Counted from the stretch's first letter, positions 16,306-26,634 are shown. The stretch: DNA of 64,000 bases from Ginsengibacter hankyongi (GCF_008710285.1 NZ_VYQF01000007.1:124001-188000), one strand, 5' to 3'. Made by a program: numbers and translations. The notes: generated by a model not told the origin, from the sequence alone.

Positions 16306-17643
16306 ATGAAACTAAAACTTACAGTCACATTTTTGGCACTTTGCATAGGTTATTCTGCACTTGCGCAAAAATTTTTAGGCCCTGTTAAACAGTCCCTAAT
16401 TGGATTTCATTTTGCCTTAGTGGACTATAATTCACCCACTCAAATAGATACCACTTCTTTAAAACAGGTTTTTAAAAAGGGTGATATTTTTAATCCAACG
16501 AAACAAAGTTCTGCCTTTACTGTTTCTTATTGGAGAGGTTTAAATAAGTATATTGACTTTTCAGGAAAATTTAATGGTATCTTTTATAATTATGCACTAA
16601 ATAATTCAGGACAGTCTTATGAAAATGAATTTGGAGCAGAGCTTGAAGGTGCTTTAAATTTTCATCCGTTAAGTGATGATCATTTGTTTACTCCTTTTTT
16701 AACTGCCGGTATTGGAGGCGGACATTATACCAACAAATTTGGTGGTTATGTACCGCTGGGCTTAGGATTTCAGTTTAATATTCAAAGCCAGGTGTATTTT
16801 CTCCTGCAAACTCAATACAGGGTTTCTTTAAGTAAAGATGTTTTCCCTAATAACTTATACCATTCATTAGGGGTGGCTGTAAATATAAGTAAAGAAAAAG
16901 TTGCCGCTCCTGTTGTTGTACCAATTGTGGAAGTTCAGGATCGTGATGGGGATGGAATAGTTGATAGTCTGGATGCATGCCCCGACCAGGCTGGAACGGC
17001 GGCGTTGCAGGGATGCCCTGATAAAGACGGAGATGGAATTGCGGATAAAGATGATAAATGTCCTGATGTTGCAGGTATTGCTAAGTATAACGGTTGCCCC
17101 ATACCTGATACTGATAAAGATGGTATAAATGATGAGGAAGATAAATGCCCCACAGTTGCGGGAGTTGCCCGTTACCAGGGATGCCCGATACCAGATAAAG
17201 ACAATGACGGTGTAAACGATGAAGAAGATAAATGTCCAAATGAAGCAGGCCCTGCATCAAACTTTGGATGCCCTGTAATAGATGTGGTAGTTGTTGAAAA
17301 GGTAAACAAGGCTGCAAAAAATATTTTCTTTGCAACAGGTAGTTCAAAGCTGCTTGCGAAATCTTACAAATCATTAAAAGATGTTGCACAGATATTGAAG
17401 GATAATCCATCTTATAAAATAGATGTTGATGGCTATACTGATATTACAGGTTCAGCCGATAAGAACCAAGTATTATCAGAAAACAGGGCTAATTCCGTAA
17501 AGCAATACCTTATAAGCAACGGAGTTGAAGAAAGCAGGATAACCGCTACAGGACACGGTATTAATGACCCGATTGCAAATAACAAAACTGCTGCAGGCCG
17601 TGCTAAAAACAGGAGAGTAGAAATGAAGCTGAGGAATTATTGA
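16306..17643 (+). CDS. OmpA-family outer-membrane protein with TSP3 calcium-binding repeats
   Basis: The 445-residue protein has a signal peptide (cleavage near ALAQ, residue 21) and a beta-barrel-like domain to about 200. Four aspartate-rich TSP3 repeats follow (for example DRDGDGIVDSLDACPD and DKDNDGVNDEEDKCPN, about 205-320). A complete OmpA_C domain ends the protein: IFFATGSSKLL, the peptidoglycan-binding DGYTDITGS, LSENRANSVKQYL and the arginine-bearing GRAKNRRVEMKL. It should link the outer membrane to peptidoglycan. Unlike the protein encoded at 3355-4914, its wall-binding residues are intact. It has its own promoter and terminator. Confidence 0.92.
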   Translation: MKLKLTVTFLALCIGYSALAQKFLGPVKQSLIGFHFALVDYNSPTQIDTTSLKQVFKKGDIFNPTKQSSAFTVSYWRGLNKYIDFSGKFNGIFYNYALNNSGQSYENEFGAELEGALNFHPLSDDHLFTPFLTAGIGGGHYTNKFGGYVPLGLGFQFNIQSQVYFLLQTQYRVSLSKDVFPNNLYHSLGVAVNISKEKVAAPVVVPIVEVQDRDGDGIVDSLDACPDQAGTAALQGCPDKDGDGIADKDDKCPDVAGIAKYNGCPIPDTDKDGINDEEDKCPTVAGVARYQGCPIPDKDNDGVNDEEDKCPNEAGPASNFGCPVIDVVVVEKVNKAAKNIFFATGSSKLLAKSYKSLKDVAQILKDNPSYKIDVDGYTDITGSADKNQVLSENRANSVKQYLISNGVEESRITATGHGINDPIANNKTAAGRAKNRRVEMKLRNY

Positions 17644-17675
17644 GCGAATTATTTAAAGCTATATTTACAAAAAAA

Positions 17676-17701
17676 CCTGTAAAATTTTTACAGGGTTTTT
17701 T
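17676..17701 (+). terminator. Intrinsic terminator after the OmpA gene
   Basis: An 8-bp stem (CCTGTAAA at 17676-17683 with TTTACAGG at 17687-17694) and a short loop are followed by a run of T. It lies between convergent genes. Confidence 0.7.
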
Positions 17702-17730
17702 GTTTTCATTCATAAAAAAAAATTAAACTT

Positions 17731-19680
17731 CTAAGAATTTTTTTCTTCCATTTCTATTATTTTTTCAAAAAGCTTTTCATACTCTACAGTAGCTTTTTGC
17801 AATTGAATCGAATTTTCTTTGTACTTGTTTTCGGCTGTCAAAAATTTTTGTTTTTCAAGATAAATTTCAGGCGACGCAAGATCAGATTCTAACGTTATTT
17901 TTTCCTTGTTAAGCTTTGCTATTTTTTCTTCCAACTGCTGAAAAAGCCTTTGCGCTTTTTGTAGTTCTTTTTGAAAATCTTTATTGGGTGAAGAATTATT
18001 GTTCGATTTCTTTTCTAATGGTACTTCGATTTTTTTTTCAATTAATATTTCTTTCTTTTTTGAAGACTCAATTTCAGCGGATTTTCTTTCCTGCTTCCAT
18101 CTTTCCCATTCGTCATAAGTTCCTACAAATTCTTTTATTTTATAATCTTCAATTTCCCATATTTTATTGGCAGTTTGGTTTACAAAATATCTGTCGTGAC
18201 TTACTAAAAGATAACTGCCTTCATACTTATTTAATGCTTCAATAAGCAAGTCGACCGAATGAATATCGAGGTGGTTAGTAGGCTCATCAAGCAAGAGAAA
18301 ATTTGCTTTACTAACAATTGTTTTTGCAAGAGCAACTCTTGCTTTTTCACCACCACTAAGAACCTTAATTTTTTTGTCAACATCATCACCACTAAATAAA
18401 AAACATCCTAATAATGTTCTTAACTCCAGTTCTGTTTTACCACTTCCGGAATAATTCATCTCTTCAAGTACCGTGTGATTAAGATCTAATGCCTCAAGTT
18501 GATGTTGTGCATAGAAGGCATCTTTTACATTATGGCCTTCAATTCTTTCGCCATGAAATTTTTCTGCACCCGCAACAATTCTAAGTAATGTTGATTTGCC
18601 TTTTCCATTGGCGCCAATTAAACCGATCTTATCGCCCCGATTTATTTCAGCTTTCGCATGTTCAACAATTTTTACATTTCCAAAGTTTTTTGAAACATCT
18701 TTTAATGTACATAGAACTCTTCCCGGGGTAACACCAACTGTAAAATTAATCCGCATGTTTGGCCTTTCAAGGTCAGTATTTTCAATACGTTCAATTTTGT
18801 CAAGGCGTTTCATGATACTCTGTGCCTGTGCGGCTTTCGAAGCCTTTGCTTTAAAACGCTCTACAAATCTTTCCTGCTGGCGAATATAATCCTGCTGATT
18901 TTCGTAGGCTCTTTTTTGCAGTTCTATTCGTTGCTCTTTTTCCTGCTGGTAGTAAGTGTAATTACCGGTATAAAAATGTAGTTCCTGTTGATATAACTCA
19001 ACAATTTTAGTTACCATCCTGTCAAGAAAATATCTGTCGTGAGAAACTATCACTACGGAACCCTGGTAATGTTGCAGATATTTTTCCAGCCATTCAATAG
19101 AAGGAAGATCCAAATGGTTCGTTGGTTCATCAAGCAATAAAACATCCGGATGCATTAATATCATTTTTGCAAGCAATACTCTCATGCGCCATCCGCCACT
19201 AAATTCTTTATAGGGTCTTTGTAAATCAGCATTAGGAAAACCTAATCCTTGCAAAATTTCTTCTGTTTTATGATGAATGTCATAGCCGCCCAAAATTTCA
19301 AGTTCATGTAATTTGTCGGCATACAAATGTGCCAATGCTTCATCAGAACTTTTTTCTAATTCAATTCCTATTTTTTCAATTTCCTTTTCTAAGGCAATTA
19401 CTTTTTCAAAAGCGCTTAAAGCTACCTGCAAAATAGAATCTTCTGTATCGAAACTCAGCAAGTCCTGGTGGAGAAAACCAATAGTTGTTTCTTTACCTTT
19501 TTCAACCGTTCCTTTAGAGGGTTGATATTGCCCGGTAAATACTTTAAGCAATGTTGATTTACCTGTTCCATTATAACCTATCAACCCTATTCTTTCATTT
19601 GGCTGAATGTGCCACGTAGCATTTTCTACAATAACTCTTGCACCAAATTCGAACGTAACATTTTGTAACCCTAATAACAT
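17731..19680 (-). CDS. ABC-F family ATPase (Uup/EttA-like, ribosome-associated)
   Basis: The 649-residue protein has two ABC ATPase domains and no membrane segments, the ABC-F plan. Walker A sites are GYNGTGKST (35-43) and GANGKGKST (about 358). Signature motifs are FSGGWRMRVLLA and LSGGEKARVALA, each followed by LLLDEPTNHLD. An arginine/lysine-rich linker joins the two halves. The C-terminal 90 residues form a lysine/glutamate-rich coiled coil (from about 550), as in Uup. ABC-F proteins act on the ribosomal E site or in DNA-related roles; which one applies here cannot be told from sequence. Confidence 0.9.
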   Translation of the reverse strand: MLLGLQNVTFEFGARVIVENATWHIQPNERIGLIGYNGTGKSTLLKVFTGQYQPSKGTVEKGKETTIGFLHQDLLSFDTEDSILQVALSAFEKVIALEKEIEKIGIELEKSSDEALAHLYADKLHELEILGGYDIHHKTEEILQGLGFPNADLQRPYKEFSGGWRMRVLLAKMILMHPDVLLLDEPTNHLDLPSIEWLEKYLQHYQGSVVIVSHDRYFLDRMVTKIVELYQQELHFYTGNYTYYQQEKEQRIELQKRAYENQQDYIRQQERFVERFKAKASKAAQAQSIMKRLDKIERIENTDLERPNMRINFTVGVTPGRVLCTLKDVSKNFGNVKIVEHAKAEINRGDKIGLIGANGKGKSTLLRIVAGAEKFHGERIEGHNVKDAFYAQHQLEALDLNHTVLEEMNYSGSGKTELELRTLLGCFLFSGDDVDKKIKVLSGGEKARVALAKTIVSKANFLLLDEPTNHLDIHSVDLLIEALNKYEGSYLLVSHDRYFVNQTANKIWEIEDYKIKEFVGTYDEWERWKQERKSAEIESSKKKEILIEKKIEVPLEKKSNNNSSPNKDFQKELQKAQRLFQQLEEKIAKLNKEKITLESDLASPEIYLEKQKFLTAENKYKENSIQLQKATVEYEKLFEKIIEMEEKNS

Positions 19681-19732
19681 AAAATTTTTTATAAGCGTGC
19701 AAAATTAAGGCCTATTTGGCGTAATAGATCAC

Positions 19733-19748
19733 GAGGTAACTTTACCTC
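19733..19748. promoter_or_regulatory. Perfect inverted repeat upstream of the DUF3347-TonB receptor pair
   Basis: GAGGTAA (19733-19739) and TTACCTC (19742-19748) are exact inverted complements with a 2-base centre. They lie 38 bases before the DUF3347 gene and just upstream of a TATTTTTG (-7-like) at 19761-19768, a usual position for a repressor or activator site. Confidence 0.45.
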
Positions 19749-19785
19749 ATGTTAATATGTTATTTTTGAACAAAATTTATATTGA

Positions 19786-20367
19786 ATGAAAAGGTTATTG
19801 GCGATTATTTTCTTAGCAATTATTTTATTTGGAGCGTATTGGTTTTTTTTTAAAAAAGATACGCACTCAACGGAACAAAAACAGGAAGCCATAAAAATCA
19901 AAAAACATTCTGAAGAGTTTAATCTAAGTATTGCCAATGCAATAAATGAATATCTCAATATAAGAAATGCGTTTGCCGATGCAGATACTTCTAAAATTAA
20001 AGAACAAATCCCAAAATTTATTGTTTCTATTGATAGCTTAAAATTAGATGATCTAAAAAAAGATGATTCACTTATTTTGACGTTAGTGCAGCAACAGTTG
20101 AGTGATATTAAAGCCAATGCGGAAGACATTTTGCAACAAAAGGATATTACAGAAATGAGAGAAGATTTTAGAATGGTTTCTGAAAATTTATACCCGTTTC
20201 TAAGAACGATTTCTTATGAAGGGCCAAAGCTTTATTGGCAAAATTGTTCCATGGCTTTTGGCCAGGACAAAGAAGGAAGCTGGCTTAGTAATACTGCTGA
20301 AATTATCAATCCATATTTAGGCAAAAATCACGCAGATTGTGGTGAAATAAAAGATTCACTTCAGTAA
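19786..20367 (+). CDS. Membrane-anchored DUF3347-domain protein (probable metal-related)
   Basis: The 193-residue protein has one N-terminal membrane helix (3-22), a helical middle, and a C-terminal DUF3347 signature. This is YWQNCSMAF (Cys154, Met156), then GSWLSNTAEIINPYLGK, then CGEI (Cys185). In better-known members this domain is attached to CusB-like copper efflux adaptors or stands alone as a periplasmic protein. The paired Cys and Met residues are thought to bind metal. The canonical ML before the last Cys is replaced by HA here. It is followed 17 bp later by a TonB-dependent receptor, suggesting a joint role in metal handling; that link is inference. Confidence 0.72.
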   Translation: MKRLLAIIFLAIILFGAYWFFFKKDTHSTEQKQEAIKIKKHSEEFNLSIANAINEYLNIRNAFADADTSKIKEQIPKFIVSIDSLKLDDLKKDDSLILTLVQQQLSDIKANAEDILQQKDITEMREDFRMVSENLYPFLRTISYEGPKLYWQNCSMAFGQDKEGSWLSNTAEIINPYLGKNHADCGEIKDSLQ

Positions 20368-20384
20368 TATTATTTTTAATCTGT

Positions 20385-22745
20385 ATGAAAGTGAAAAAGT
20401 TAATAGCTATTGCTTTTTTATTAATTCCTTTTTTCACTTTTAGCCAAAATAAATTTACTATCAGCGGTTATGTAAAAGATTCGCTTTCCGGTGAAACTTT
20501 AATCGGCTCAACTGTTTCCGTTGTAGGAGAATCGAAAGGAATTACTTCTAACCAATTTGGGTTTTATTCAATTACGCTTCCTGCAGGAACTTATAATTTT
20601 ATTTGTTCCTATGTTGGTTACGTTCCCCAAATAAAAACTATTGAGTTAAATAAAAACGTTGAATACAATTTTGAAGTTGTTCCTAAAGTTACAACCGAAG
20701 AGGCAGTAATTATTTCTTCTAAAAAAAGAGATGCCAATGTGAAGAATGCGCAAATGGGAAAGATTGACCTTTCCATTAACGAGGTGAAATCTATTCCTGC
20801 GTTTTTGGGCGAGATAGATATTTTAAAAACTATTCAACTTTTACCCGGAGTTCAAAGCGCAGGTGAAGGTAGCTCTGGTTTATATGTGAGGGGCGGTGGC
20901 CCAGACCAAAATTTAATTTTGCTTGACGATGCAGTGGTTTATAATACCGGCCATTTGTTTGGGTTCTTTTCAATTTTTAATGGAGATGCAATTAAAAACA
21001 CATCGTTAATTAAAGGTGGAATGCCCGCGCAATATGGAGGGCGACTATCAAGCGTACTCGATATTTCTATGAAAGAAGGAAATGATAAAAAATTTGTAAC
21101 GCAAGGTGGCATTGGTTTAATAGCATCAAGGTTTTCGATAGAAGGTCCTATTAAAAAAAATAGAGCTTCTTTTATTATTTCTGCAAGAAGAACTTACATT
21201 GATGCATTGGCAAAACCTTTTATAAAAAAATCAAGTTCATTTTATGGCTCAGGATATTATTTTTATGATTTAAATGCTAAAGTCAATTATAAGTTTTCTG
21301 AGAAAGACAGGATTTATTTAAGCGGCTATTTTGGAAAAGATAAATTTGATTTTGTTAACGGAAAGCAGTCGCTGAAAGTAAATATTCCGTGGGGAAACTC
21401 TACAGGAACGTTGCGTTACAACCACGTTTTTAATAACCGTTTATTTTCCAATACAACTGTTGTTTATAACGATTACAATTTCAATTTTGGGGCTAATCAA
21501 AATAATTTTCAAATCAATCTTTTATCCGGCATTAAAGATTGGAATATAAAAGAAGATTTCGATCTCTATCCTTTTACCAATCACAAATTAAAATTTGGAG
21601 CACTATATACTTATCATACGTTCACTCCATCTGTTGTTAGCGGAAGACAAGATAGTGTTCAGTTCAAGCCGAACAATGCACAACAGAAATATGCACATGA
21701 GGCCGCAGTTTATATCCAGGATGATTGGGATGTTAGCGATAAAATAAAAATAAATGCAGGAATTCGTGAAAGTGGATTTCAACAAATTGGTACTTATAAA
21801 ACCTACACCACAGATGCTAATGGAAATCGTATTGATAGTTCCATCTATAAAAAAGGACAACCAGTAATTACTTATTTTGGATTTGAACCGAGGTTTACAA
21901 TTCGGTATGCAATTAATGATGAAACTTCTGTTAAAGCTGCCATAACAAGAAACCTTGAATACATTCATCTGGTGAGTAATGCAGGTACAACATTGCCCAC
22001 TGATTTGTGGGTGCCCAGTACTTTAAAAGTTAAGCCGCAGGAAAGCTGGCTCTATGCTTTGGGTTTATTTAAAAATTTTAATGACAACACATATGAAACA
22101 TCTGTAGAAGTTTATTATAAGCAATTAAAAAATCAAATAGAATACGAAGAAGGTTATACGCCTGCAACATTGGAAGACACTGAAAACTTTTTCACTTTTG
22201 GTAAAGGATGGAGTTATGGAACCGAATTATTTATTAATAAAACAAAAGGTAGATTAACCGGTTGGATTGGTTATACATTAAGCTGGACTTTTAGAAAGTT
22301 TCACGGACTAAATTCAGGTGAAAAATATTATGCAAAATACGATAGAAGACATGACGTCTCTGTTGTAGGAATTTTTGAACTCGCAAGAAAATGGAAGCTT
22401 TCGGGAACATTTGTTTTTGGAACAGGGAATGCGGCCACTTTACCGCAACGGTTTTATATTTTTGACGGGGTACTAACGCAGGAGTATAGCCGGATTAATG
22501 AATACAGGCTTCCATCCTACAGCCGTCTTGATCTTGGAGCAATATATACACCCAATAAACATCCGAAAGCAAAATTAAAGAGTGAATGGGTTTTTAGTGT
22601 TTATAATGCTTACAGCAGAAAAAATCCGTACTGTATTTATTTCGATCAGGAAGGAAGTCCATATGATGGAACATTAAAAGTGCAGGCTAAACAGGTATCG
22701 TTATTTCCTATAATACCGTCCGTTACATGGAATTTTAAATTTTAA
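20385..22745 (+). CDS. TonB-dependent outer-membrane receptor with carboxypeptidase-like regulatory domain
   Basis: The 786-residue protein has a signal peptide ending near TFSQ (residue 20) and a carboxypeptidase-D regulatory-like beta-sandwich (about 24-105, ISGYVKDSLSGETLIGSTVS). The TonB plug follows (about 120-230, with GLYVRGGGPDQNLILLDDAV), then a 22-strand barrel ending in the aromatic TWNFKF. The plug and barrel look complete. Unlike SusC proteins it is short and has no SusD partner, so polysaccharide uptake is unlikely. Pairing with the DUF3347 gene hints at a metal or metallophore substrate. Confidence 0.9.
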   Translation: MKVKKLIAIAFLLIPFFTFSQNKFTISGYVKDSLSGETLIGSTVSVVGESKGITSNQFGFYSITLPAGTYNFICSYVGYVPQIKTIELNKNVEYNFEVVPKVTTEEAVIISSKKRDANVKNAQMGKIDLSINEVKSIPAFLGEIDILKTIQLLPGVQSAGEGSSGLYVRGGGPDQNLILLDDAVVYNTGHLFGFFSIFNGDAIKNTSLIKGGMPAQYGGRLSSVLDISMKEGNDKKFVTQGGIGLIASRFSIEGPIKKNRASFIISARRTYIDALAKPFIKKSSSFYGSGYYFYDLNAKVNYKFSEKDRIYLSGYFGKDKFDFVNGKQSLKVNIPWGNSTGTLRYNHVFNNRLFSNTTVVYNDYNFNFGANQNNFQINLLSGIKDWNIKEDFDLYPFTNHKLKFGALYTYHTFTPSVVSGRQDSVQFKPNNAQQKYAHEAAVYIQDDWDVSDKIKINAGIRESGFQQIGTYKTYTTDANGNRIDSSIYKKGQPVITYFGFEPRFTIRYAINDETSVKAAITRNLEYIHLVSNAGTTLPTDLWVPSTLKVKPQESWLYALGLFKNFNDNTYETSVEVYYKQLKNQIEYEEGYTPATLEDTENFFTFGKGWSYGTELFINKTKGRLTGWIGYTLSWTFRKFHGLNSGEKYYAKYDRRHDVSVVGIFELARKWKLSGTFVFGTGNAATLPQRFYIFDGVLTQEYSRINEYRLPSYSRLDLGAIYTPNKHPKAKLKSEWVFSVYNAYSRKNPYCIYFDQEGSPYDGTLKVQAKQVSLFPIIPSVTWNFKF

Positions 22746-22781
22746 AGGCCGCTCAAATCGGAAGCGAATAAACCAAACATC

Positions 22782-23822
22782 TCACTTTCCATGCACAAAC
22801 ACAACACTACCACTTTTTTCAGTATCTGAAGTTATTCTCACTTCATATCTTTTATTGCCATCGGTAACAATCATTAATGCGGTGTTGGGTGGTATTGACC
22901 CTAAGTTATCTGCATACATTGTTATTACATTTTCTCTTACATTTTCGTCTAGGGCAAGCGTTAGTGAGATAGCTCTTGTCGTTAGCATTTTGTGTAAAAG
23001 AACAATTTTGCCATTGTAAAATACAGTTATGGAATCTCCATCAATTTCACCATTATCATAAAAATCAACTTTAAAAGTAGGTTCCTCAATTGCAATGGTT
23101 TTTATAATATCCTTTCTGCGTGGTTCAAAACCTAAAGGTTTTTGTTTAACAGTATCCGTTTTTTTTATTTCCGGGACCATTGATGGAATTATCTTTTTTG
23201 TATTATCATCCTTTACAACAGGCTTTTTTATTTCTGTATGAGTCTTTGCTGGCGCTTTATGAATGATTTTTGGCGGAGTATTTTTTGGTTTTGATACAAT
23301 AGAATTTTGCGGAGCGTAAGGGGCTGGTTTCTTATATGAGGGTGTTGTTCTTAACGCCAGGTTTTTCACTATTCTTCTTGAAAGTAACGTAGTACCGTAG
23401 CCGCAGTTTCCCTCCTGGTTCGGAGCGGGCATCCAGGTTCCCCGCAAAGTTTCAATATCTGCGCTATCCTGTACGTAATGTAATTTATGCGTTTGAAAAC
23501 AATTTTGAAAACCGGGAGGAGTATTATATTTTATCCTTTCAGTTTCGGTAACAACTATATCCTTTGTTGCCCGGTTTATGGTTCCCGTTAATTTGCAAAT
23601 TGTATAATATCTTTTGGCTCCTTCATTAAAATAAGTATAAGAATATCCTGATACATTTGAACCCTCTGTTTGTAACTCCAATACATAATCAACACCACCG
23701 CCTTCCAACCCTGAAAATCCATAGCTTGTTTCATTAAAGCTTCCTTTCCATTGCCCATTAAAATCCTGCGCAGTGAGCGAAGACGAAACCAGTAATAAAA
23801 TTAAAGAGTAAAATATCTTCAT
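22782..23822 (-). CDS. Secreted protein of unknown function with proline/lysine-rich linker
   Basis: From the ATG at 23822 the protein is 346 residues with a signal peptide (MKIFYSLILLLVSSSLTAQ). The first 140 residues are beta-rich and hold several aromatic residues and three cysteines (WKGSFNETSYGFSG, RGTWMPAPNQEGNCGYG). A proline/lysine-rich linker spans about 150-230. The C-terminal domain (VDFYDNGEIDGDSITVFYNG to SGSVVFVHGK) looks like a small secreted beta domain; the DNGEIDGD loop suggests calcium binding. I do not recognise a named family with certainty. An in-frame ATG at 23837 adds only five residues. Confidence 0.75.
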   Translation of the reverse strand: MKIFYSLILLLVSSSLTAQDFNGQWKGSFNETSYGFSGLEGGGVDYVLELQTEGSNVSGYSYTYFNEGAKRYYTICKLTGTINRATKDIVVTETERIKYNTPPGFQNCFQTHKLHYVQDSADIETLRGTWMPAPNQEGNCGYGTTLLSRRIVKNLALRTTPSYKKPAPYAPQNSIVSKPKNTPPKIIHKAPAKTHTEIKKPVVKDDNTKKIIPSMVPEIKKTDTVKQKPLGFEPRRKDIIKTIAIEEPTFKVDFYDNGEIDGDSITVFYNGKIVLLHKMLTTRAISLTLALDENVRENVITMYADNLGSIPPNTALMIVTDGNKRYEVRITSDTEKSGSVVFVHGK

Positions 23823-23975
23823 ATTATATTGTAACATCTTATTGAAGTGAACTTAAAATCTAATTAAATTGAATATCCTTTTTTGCGGCTAAATTTATTT
23901 TTCTATTTCACACAAAATTATAAGTAATTAAAAGTATATCATTCAAAGGAATGGCATCTTTGTCTAATACTTCGT

Positions 23976-23983
23976 TAAATTTG
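23976..23983 (+). promoter_or_regulatory. -7 element upstream of thrS
   Basis: TAAATTTG fits TAnnTTTG and lies about 48 bases before the thrS ATG. No clear -33 TTG at 19-21 bases, so support is partial. Confidence 0.4.
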
Positions 23984-24030
23984 CATTCTTAAAAAATTAA
24001 ATAAAGACTTTAATTGAGGTAGATTGAATT

Positions 24031-25977
24031 ATGAATATAACTTTTCCTGATGGCGCTGTAAGGCAATACGAACAAGGTTCTACAGCGTTGGATATTGCAA
24101 AAAAAATAAGTGAAGGCCTGGCAAGAAAAATTCTTGCAGCAGAAGTTAATGGTGAGGTATGGGATCTTTCAAGGCCAATAAAAAATGATTCAAGCATTAA
24201 ATTTCTCACGTGGGACGATGAAAAAGCCAAGTCAACTTTTTGGCATTCATCTGCACATTTAATGGCAGAAGCTGTTGAAGACGCTTTTCCCGGGGTAAAA
24301 TTTTGGGTAGGCCCGCCGATTGAAAAGGGATTTTATTATGATATAGATTTAGGTGATAACGTAATTAGTGAAAGTGATCTTGAAAAGCTCGAAAAGAAGA
24401 TGAATGAACTTTCAAAACAAAATAATTCTTTTGTTAGAAAAGAAATTTCAAAAGCCGATGCTGTAAAATATTTTGAAGAAAAAGGCGATGAATATAAACT
24501 GGATCTTCTTCAGGGCCTCGAAGATGGAAGCATAACTTTTTATACCCAGGGAAATTTTACTGATCTCTGCCGTGGACCTCATATTCCTTCAACTGGTTTA
24601 ATAAAAGGAATAAAACTTACCAGCATAGCCGGCGCCTATTGGAAAGGTGATGAGAAAAATAAAATGCTTACACGCATTTACGGAGTTACTTTCCCTAATC
24701 AAAAGGAGTTGGATGAATACCTCGTTTTTTTAGAAGAAGCAAAAAAAAGGGATCATAGAAAATTAGGTAAAGAATTAGAGCTCTTTACTTTTTCCGAAAA
24801 AGTGGGAGCCGGGTTGCCATTGTGGTTACCAAAAGGTGCAATGCTTCGTGAAAGGCTTCAAAACTTTTTACAGAAAGCTCAAATAGAATCAGGATATCTT
24901 CCGGTTATTACTCCCCATATCGGTTCTAAAAGTTTATATGTAACCAGCGGCCATTATGAAAAATATGGAAAGGATAGTTTTCAGCCAATAAAAACCCCGG
25001 TAGAAGGAGAGGAGTTTTTCTTAAAGCCAATGAATTGCCCTCATCATTGCGAAATTTATAAAGCTTCACCGAGAAGTTATAAAGACCTGCCATTGAGGCT
25101 TGCAGAGTTTGGAACTGTGTATCGTTATGAGCAGTCGGGGGAATTGCATGGCCTTACAAGAGTGCGAGGATTTACGCAAGATGATGCACATCTTTTTTGT
25201 ATGCCTAACCAGGTTAAGGATGAATTTAAGAAGGTAATTGACCTTGTACTTTATGTTTTTAACTCACTTGGATTTACAGATTATACTGCTCAAATTTCCC
25301 TGAGAGACCAGAACGATAAATCTAAGTACATTGGCAGCGATACCAATTGGGAGATTGCGGAAAAATCAATTATTGAGGCTTCAGAAGAAAAGGGCTTGAA
25401 AACCGTAATAGAATTTGGAGAAGCTGCATTTTATGGCCCCAAACTTGACTTTATGGTTCGTGATGCAATCGGGCGTAAATGGCAGTTAGGCACTATCCAG
25501 GTTGATTATAATTTACCTGAACGTTTTGATTTAACGTATATTGGAGAAGATAATGCAAAGCACAGGCCTGTAATGATCCACCGTGCGCCGTTTGGAAGTA
25601 TGGAACGATTTATCGCTGTATTAACTGAGCATTGTGCCGGAAAATTTCCGATGTGGTTAGTGCCGGTTCAGGTTAAAATTTTGCCCATTAGCGATAAATT
25701 TTTATCTTATGCTCAAAATGTTTTATCTAAATTAAAAAATAATGATATTCGTGCTGAAATTGATGATAGAAGTGAAAAGATTGGGAAAAAAATAAGAGAT
25801 ACCGAATTATCAAAAGTTCCTTTGATGCTTATTATTGGAGAGAAAGAAGTGAATGATAAAAAAGTTTCGGTAAGAAGGCAAGGTAAAGGCGATGAAGGAG
25901 TGAAGGATGTACAGGAAGTAATTGCGATGATACAAGACGAAGTAAAACATAAAAAAATAGCAGAAACAACAGCATAA
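24031..25977 (+). CDS. thrS: Threonine-tRNA ligase
   Basis: ThrRS charges tRNA-Thr and edits mischarged serine. The 648-residue protein has all expected domains: TGS (about 1-62), the editing domain with [15 protein letters not shown], and the SAD region (CRGPHIP). The class II catalytic core includes the zinc cysteine in [11 protein letters not shown], motif 2 ([26 protein letters not shown], quoted here only as a region), and motif 3 with the zinc histidine ([12 protein letters not shown]). The anticodon-binding domain ends near 640. infC follows 47 bp later, the classic thrS-infC pairing. Confidence 0.97.
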   Translation: MNITFPDGAVRQYEQGSTALDIAKKISEGLARKILAAEVNGEVWDLSRPIKNDSSIKFLTWDDEKAKSTFWHSSAHLMAEAVEDAFPGVKFWVGPPIEKGFYYDIDLGDNVISESDLEKLEKKMNELSKQNNSFVRKEISKADAVKYFEEKGDEYKLDLLQGLEDGSITFYTQGNFTDLCRGPHIPSTGLIKGIKLTSIAGAYWKGDEKNKMLTRIYGVTFPNQKELDEYLVFLEEAKKRDHRKLGKELELFTFSEKVGAGLPLWLPKGAMLRERLQNFLQKAQIESGYLPVITPHIGSKSLYVTSGHYEKYGKDSFQPIKTPVEGEEFFLKPMNCPHHCEIYKASPRSYKDLPLRLAEFGTVYRYEQSGELHGLTRVRGFTQDDAHLFCMPNQVKDEFKKVIDLVLYVFNSLGFTDYTAQISLRDQNDKSKYIGSDTNWEIAEKSIIEASEEKGLKTVIEFGEAAFYGPKLDFMVRDAIGRKWQLGTIQVDYNLPERFDLTYIGEDNAKHRPVMIHRAPFGSMERFIAVLTEHCAGKFPMWLVPVQVKILPISDKFLSYAQNVLSKLKNNDIRAEIDDRSEKIGKKIRDTELSKVPLMLIIGEKEVNDKKVSVRRQGKGDEGVKDVQEVIAMIQDEVKHKKIAETTA

Positions 25978-26024
25978 TTGCTGAATCATAACAAAGAAAA
26001 CAATTTATAAACTAAAATCAATTA

Positions 26025-26600
26025 ATGGCATTTCCACCAAGAGCACCAAGAGGTGCATTTAATCCACGTTTCAAAAAAGAACAACAACAGGAACACAGAA
26101 CCAACCATATGATAAAAGTGCCGCAGGTACGTTTGGTTGGCGATAATATTGAAGTAGGAGTTTATTCCATCGCGGAAGCGCAACGAATAGCTAATGAACA
26201 AGGACTTGACCTTGTTGAAATTTCTCCGCAAGCTGATCCCCCGGTTTGCAAAGTAATTGACTATAACAAATTTCTTTACGAAAAAAAGAAGAAAGAAAAA
26301 GAAATGAAGGCCAAAAGCAAGGTTTCTGAAGTAAAAGAAATCCGCTTTACGCCCAATACTGATGATCATGATTTTGATTTCAAATCGAAACATGCCGAAA
26401 ATTTCTTAAAAGATGGTAACAAAGTAAAAGCCTATGTCCAGTTTAAAGGGAGAGCAATAATGTTTAAGGAAAGAGGCGAATTGCTATTATTGAAATTTGC
26501 GGAAAGGCTGGTGGAAGTAGGCACGCTAGAAAGTATGCCAAAGCTGGAAGGAAAGAGAATGTTTGCCATTTTTGCCCCAAAAAGTCAAAAGAAAAAATAG
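26025..26600 (+). CDS. infC: Translation initiation factor IF-3
   Basis: IF-3 prevents premature subunit joining and checks the initiator tRNA. The 191-residue protein has an N-terminal domain (about 28-100; VRLVGDNIEVGVYSIAEAQ, then DLVEISPQADPPVCKVIDYNKF). A lysine-rich linker helix and the C-terminal domain (VKEIRFTPNTDDHDFDFK) follow. Start is an ordinary ATG with an arginine/proline-rich extension of about 25 residues before the core. The expected downstream genes for ribosomal proteins L35 and L20 are absent; a terminator and an unrelated glycosidase gene follow. Confidence 0.96.
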   Translation: MAFPPRAPRGAFNPRFKKEQQQEHRTNHMIKVPQVRLVGDNIEVGVYSIAEAQRIANEQGLDLVEISPQADPPVCKVIDYNKFLYEKKKKEKEMKAKSKVSEVKEIRFTPNTDDHDFDFKSKHAENFLKDGNKVKAYVQFKGRAIMFKERGELLLLKFAERLVEVGTLESMPKLEGKRMFAIFAPKSQKKK

Positions 26601-26634
26601 TTAATAATAATTGCGTAAAATTTTGGATGATAAG

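Noticed and set aside
16935-17410. Antisense frames and repeated sequence over the TSP3 repeats, at first sight like a repeat array
   Set aside because: The periodicity is the protein-level DxDxDGxxD repeat of the OmpA gene, not a CRISPR array or DNA repeat; there are no constant direct repeats with unique spacers.
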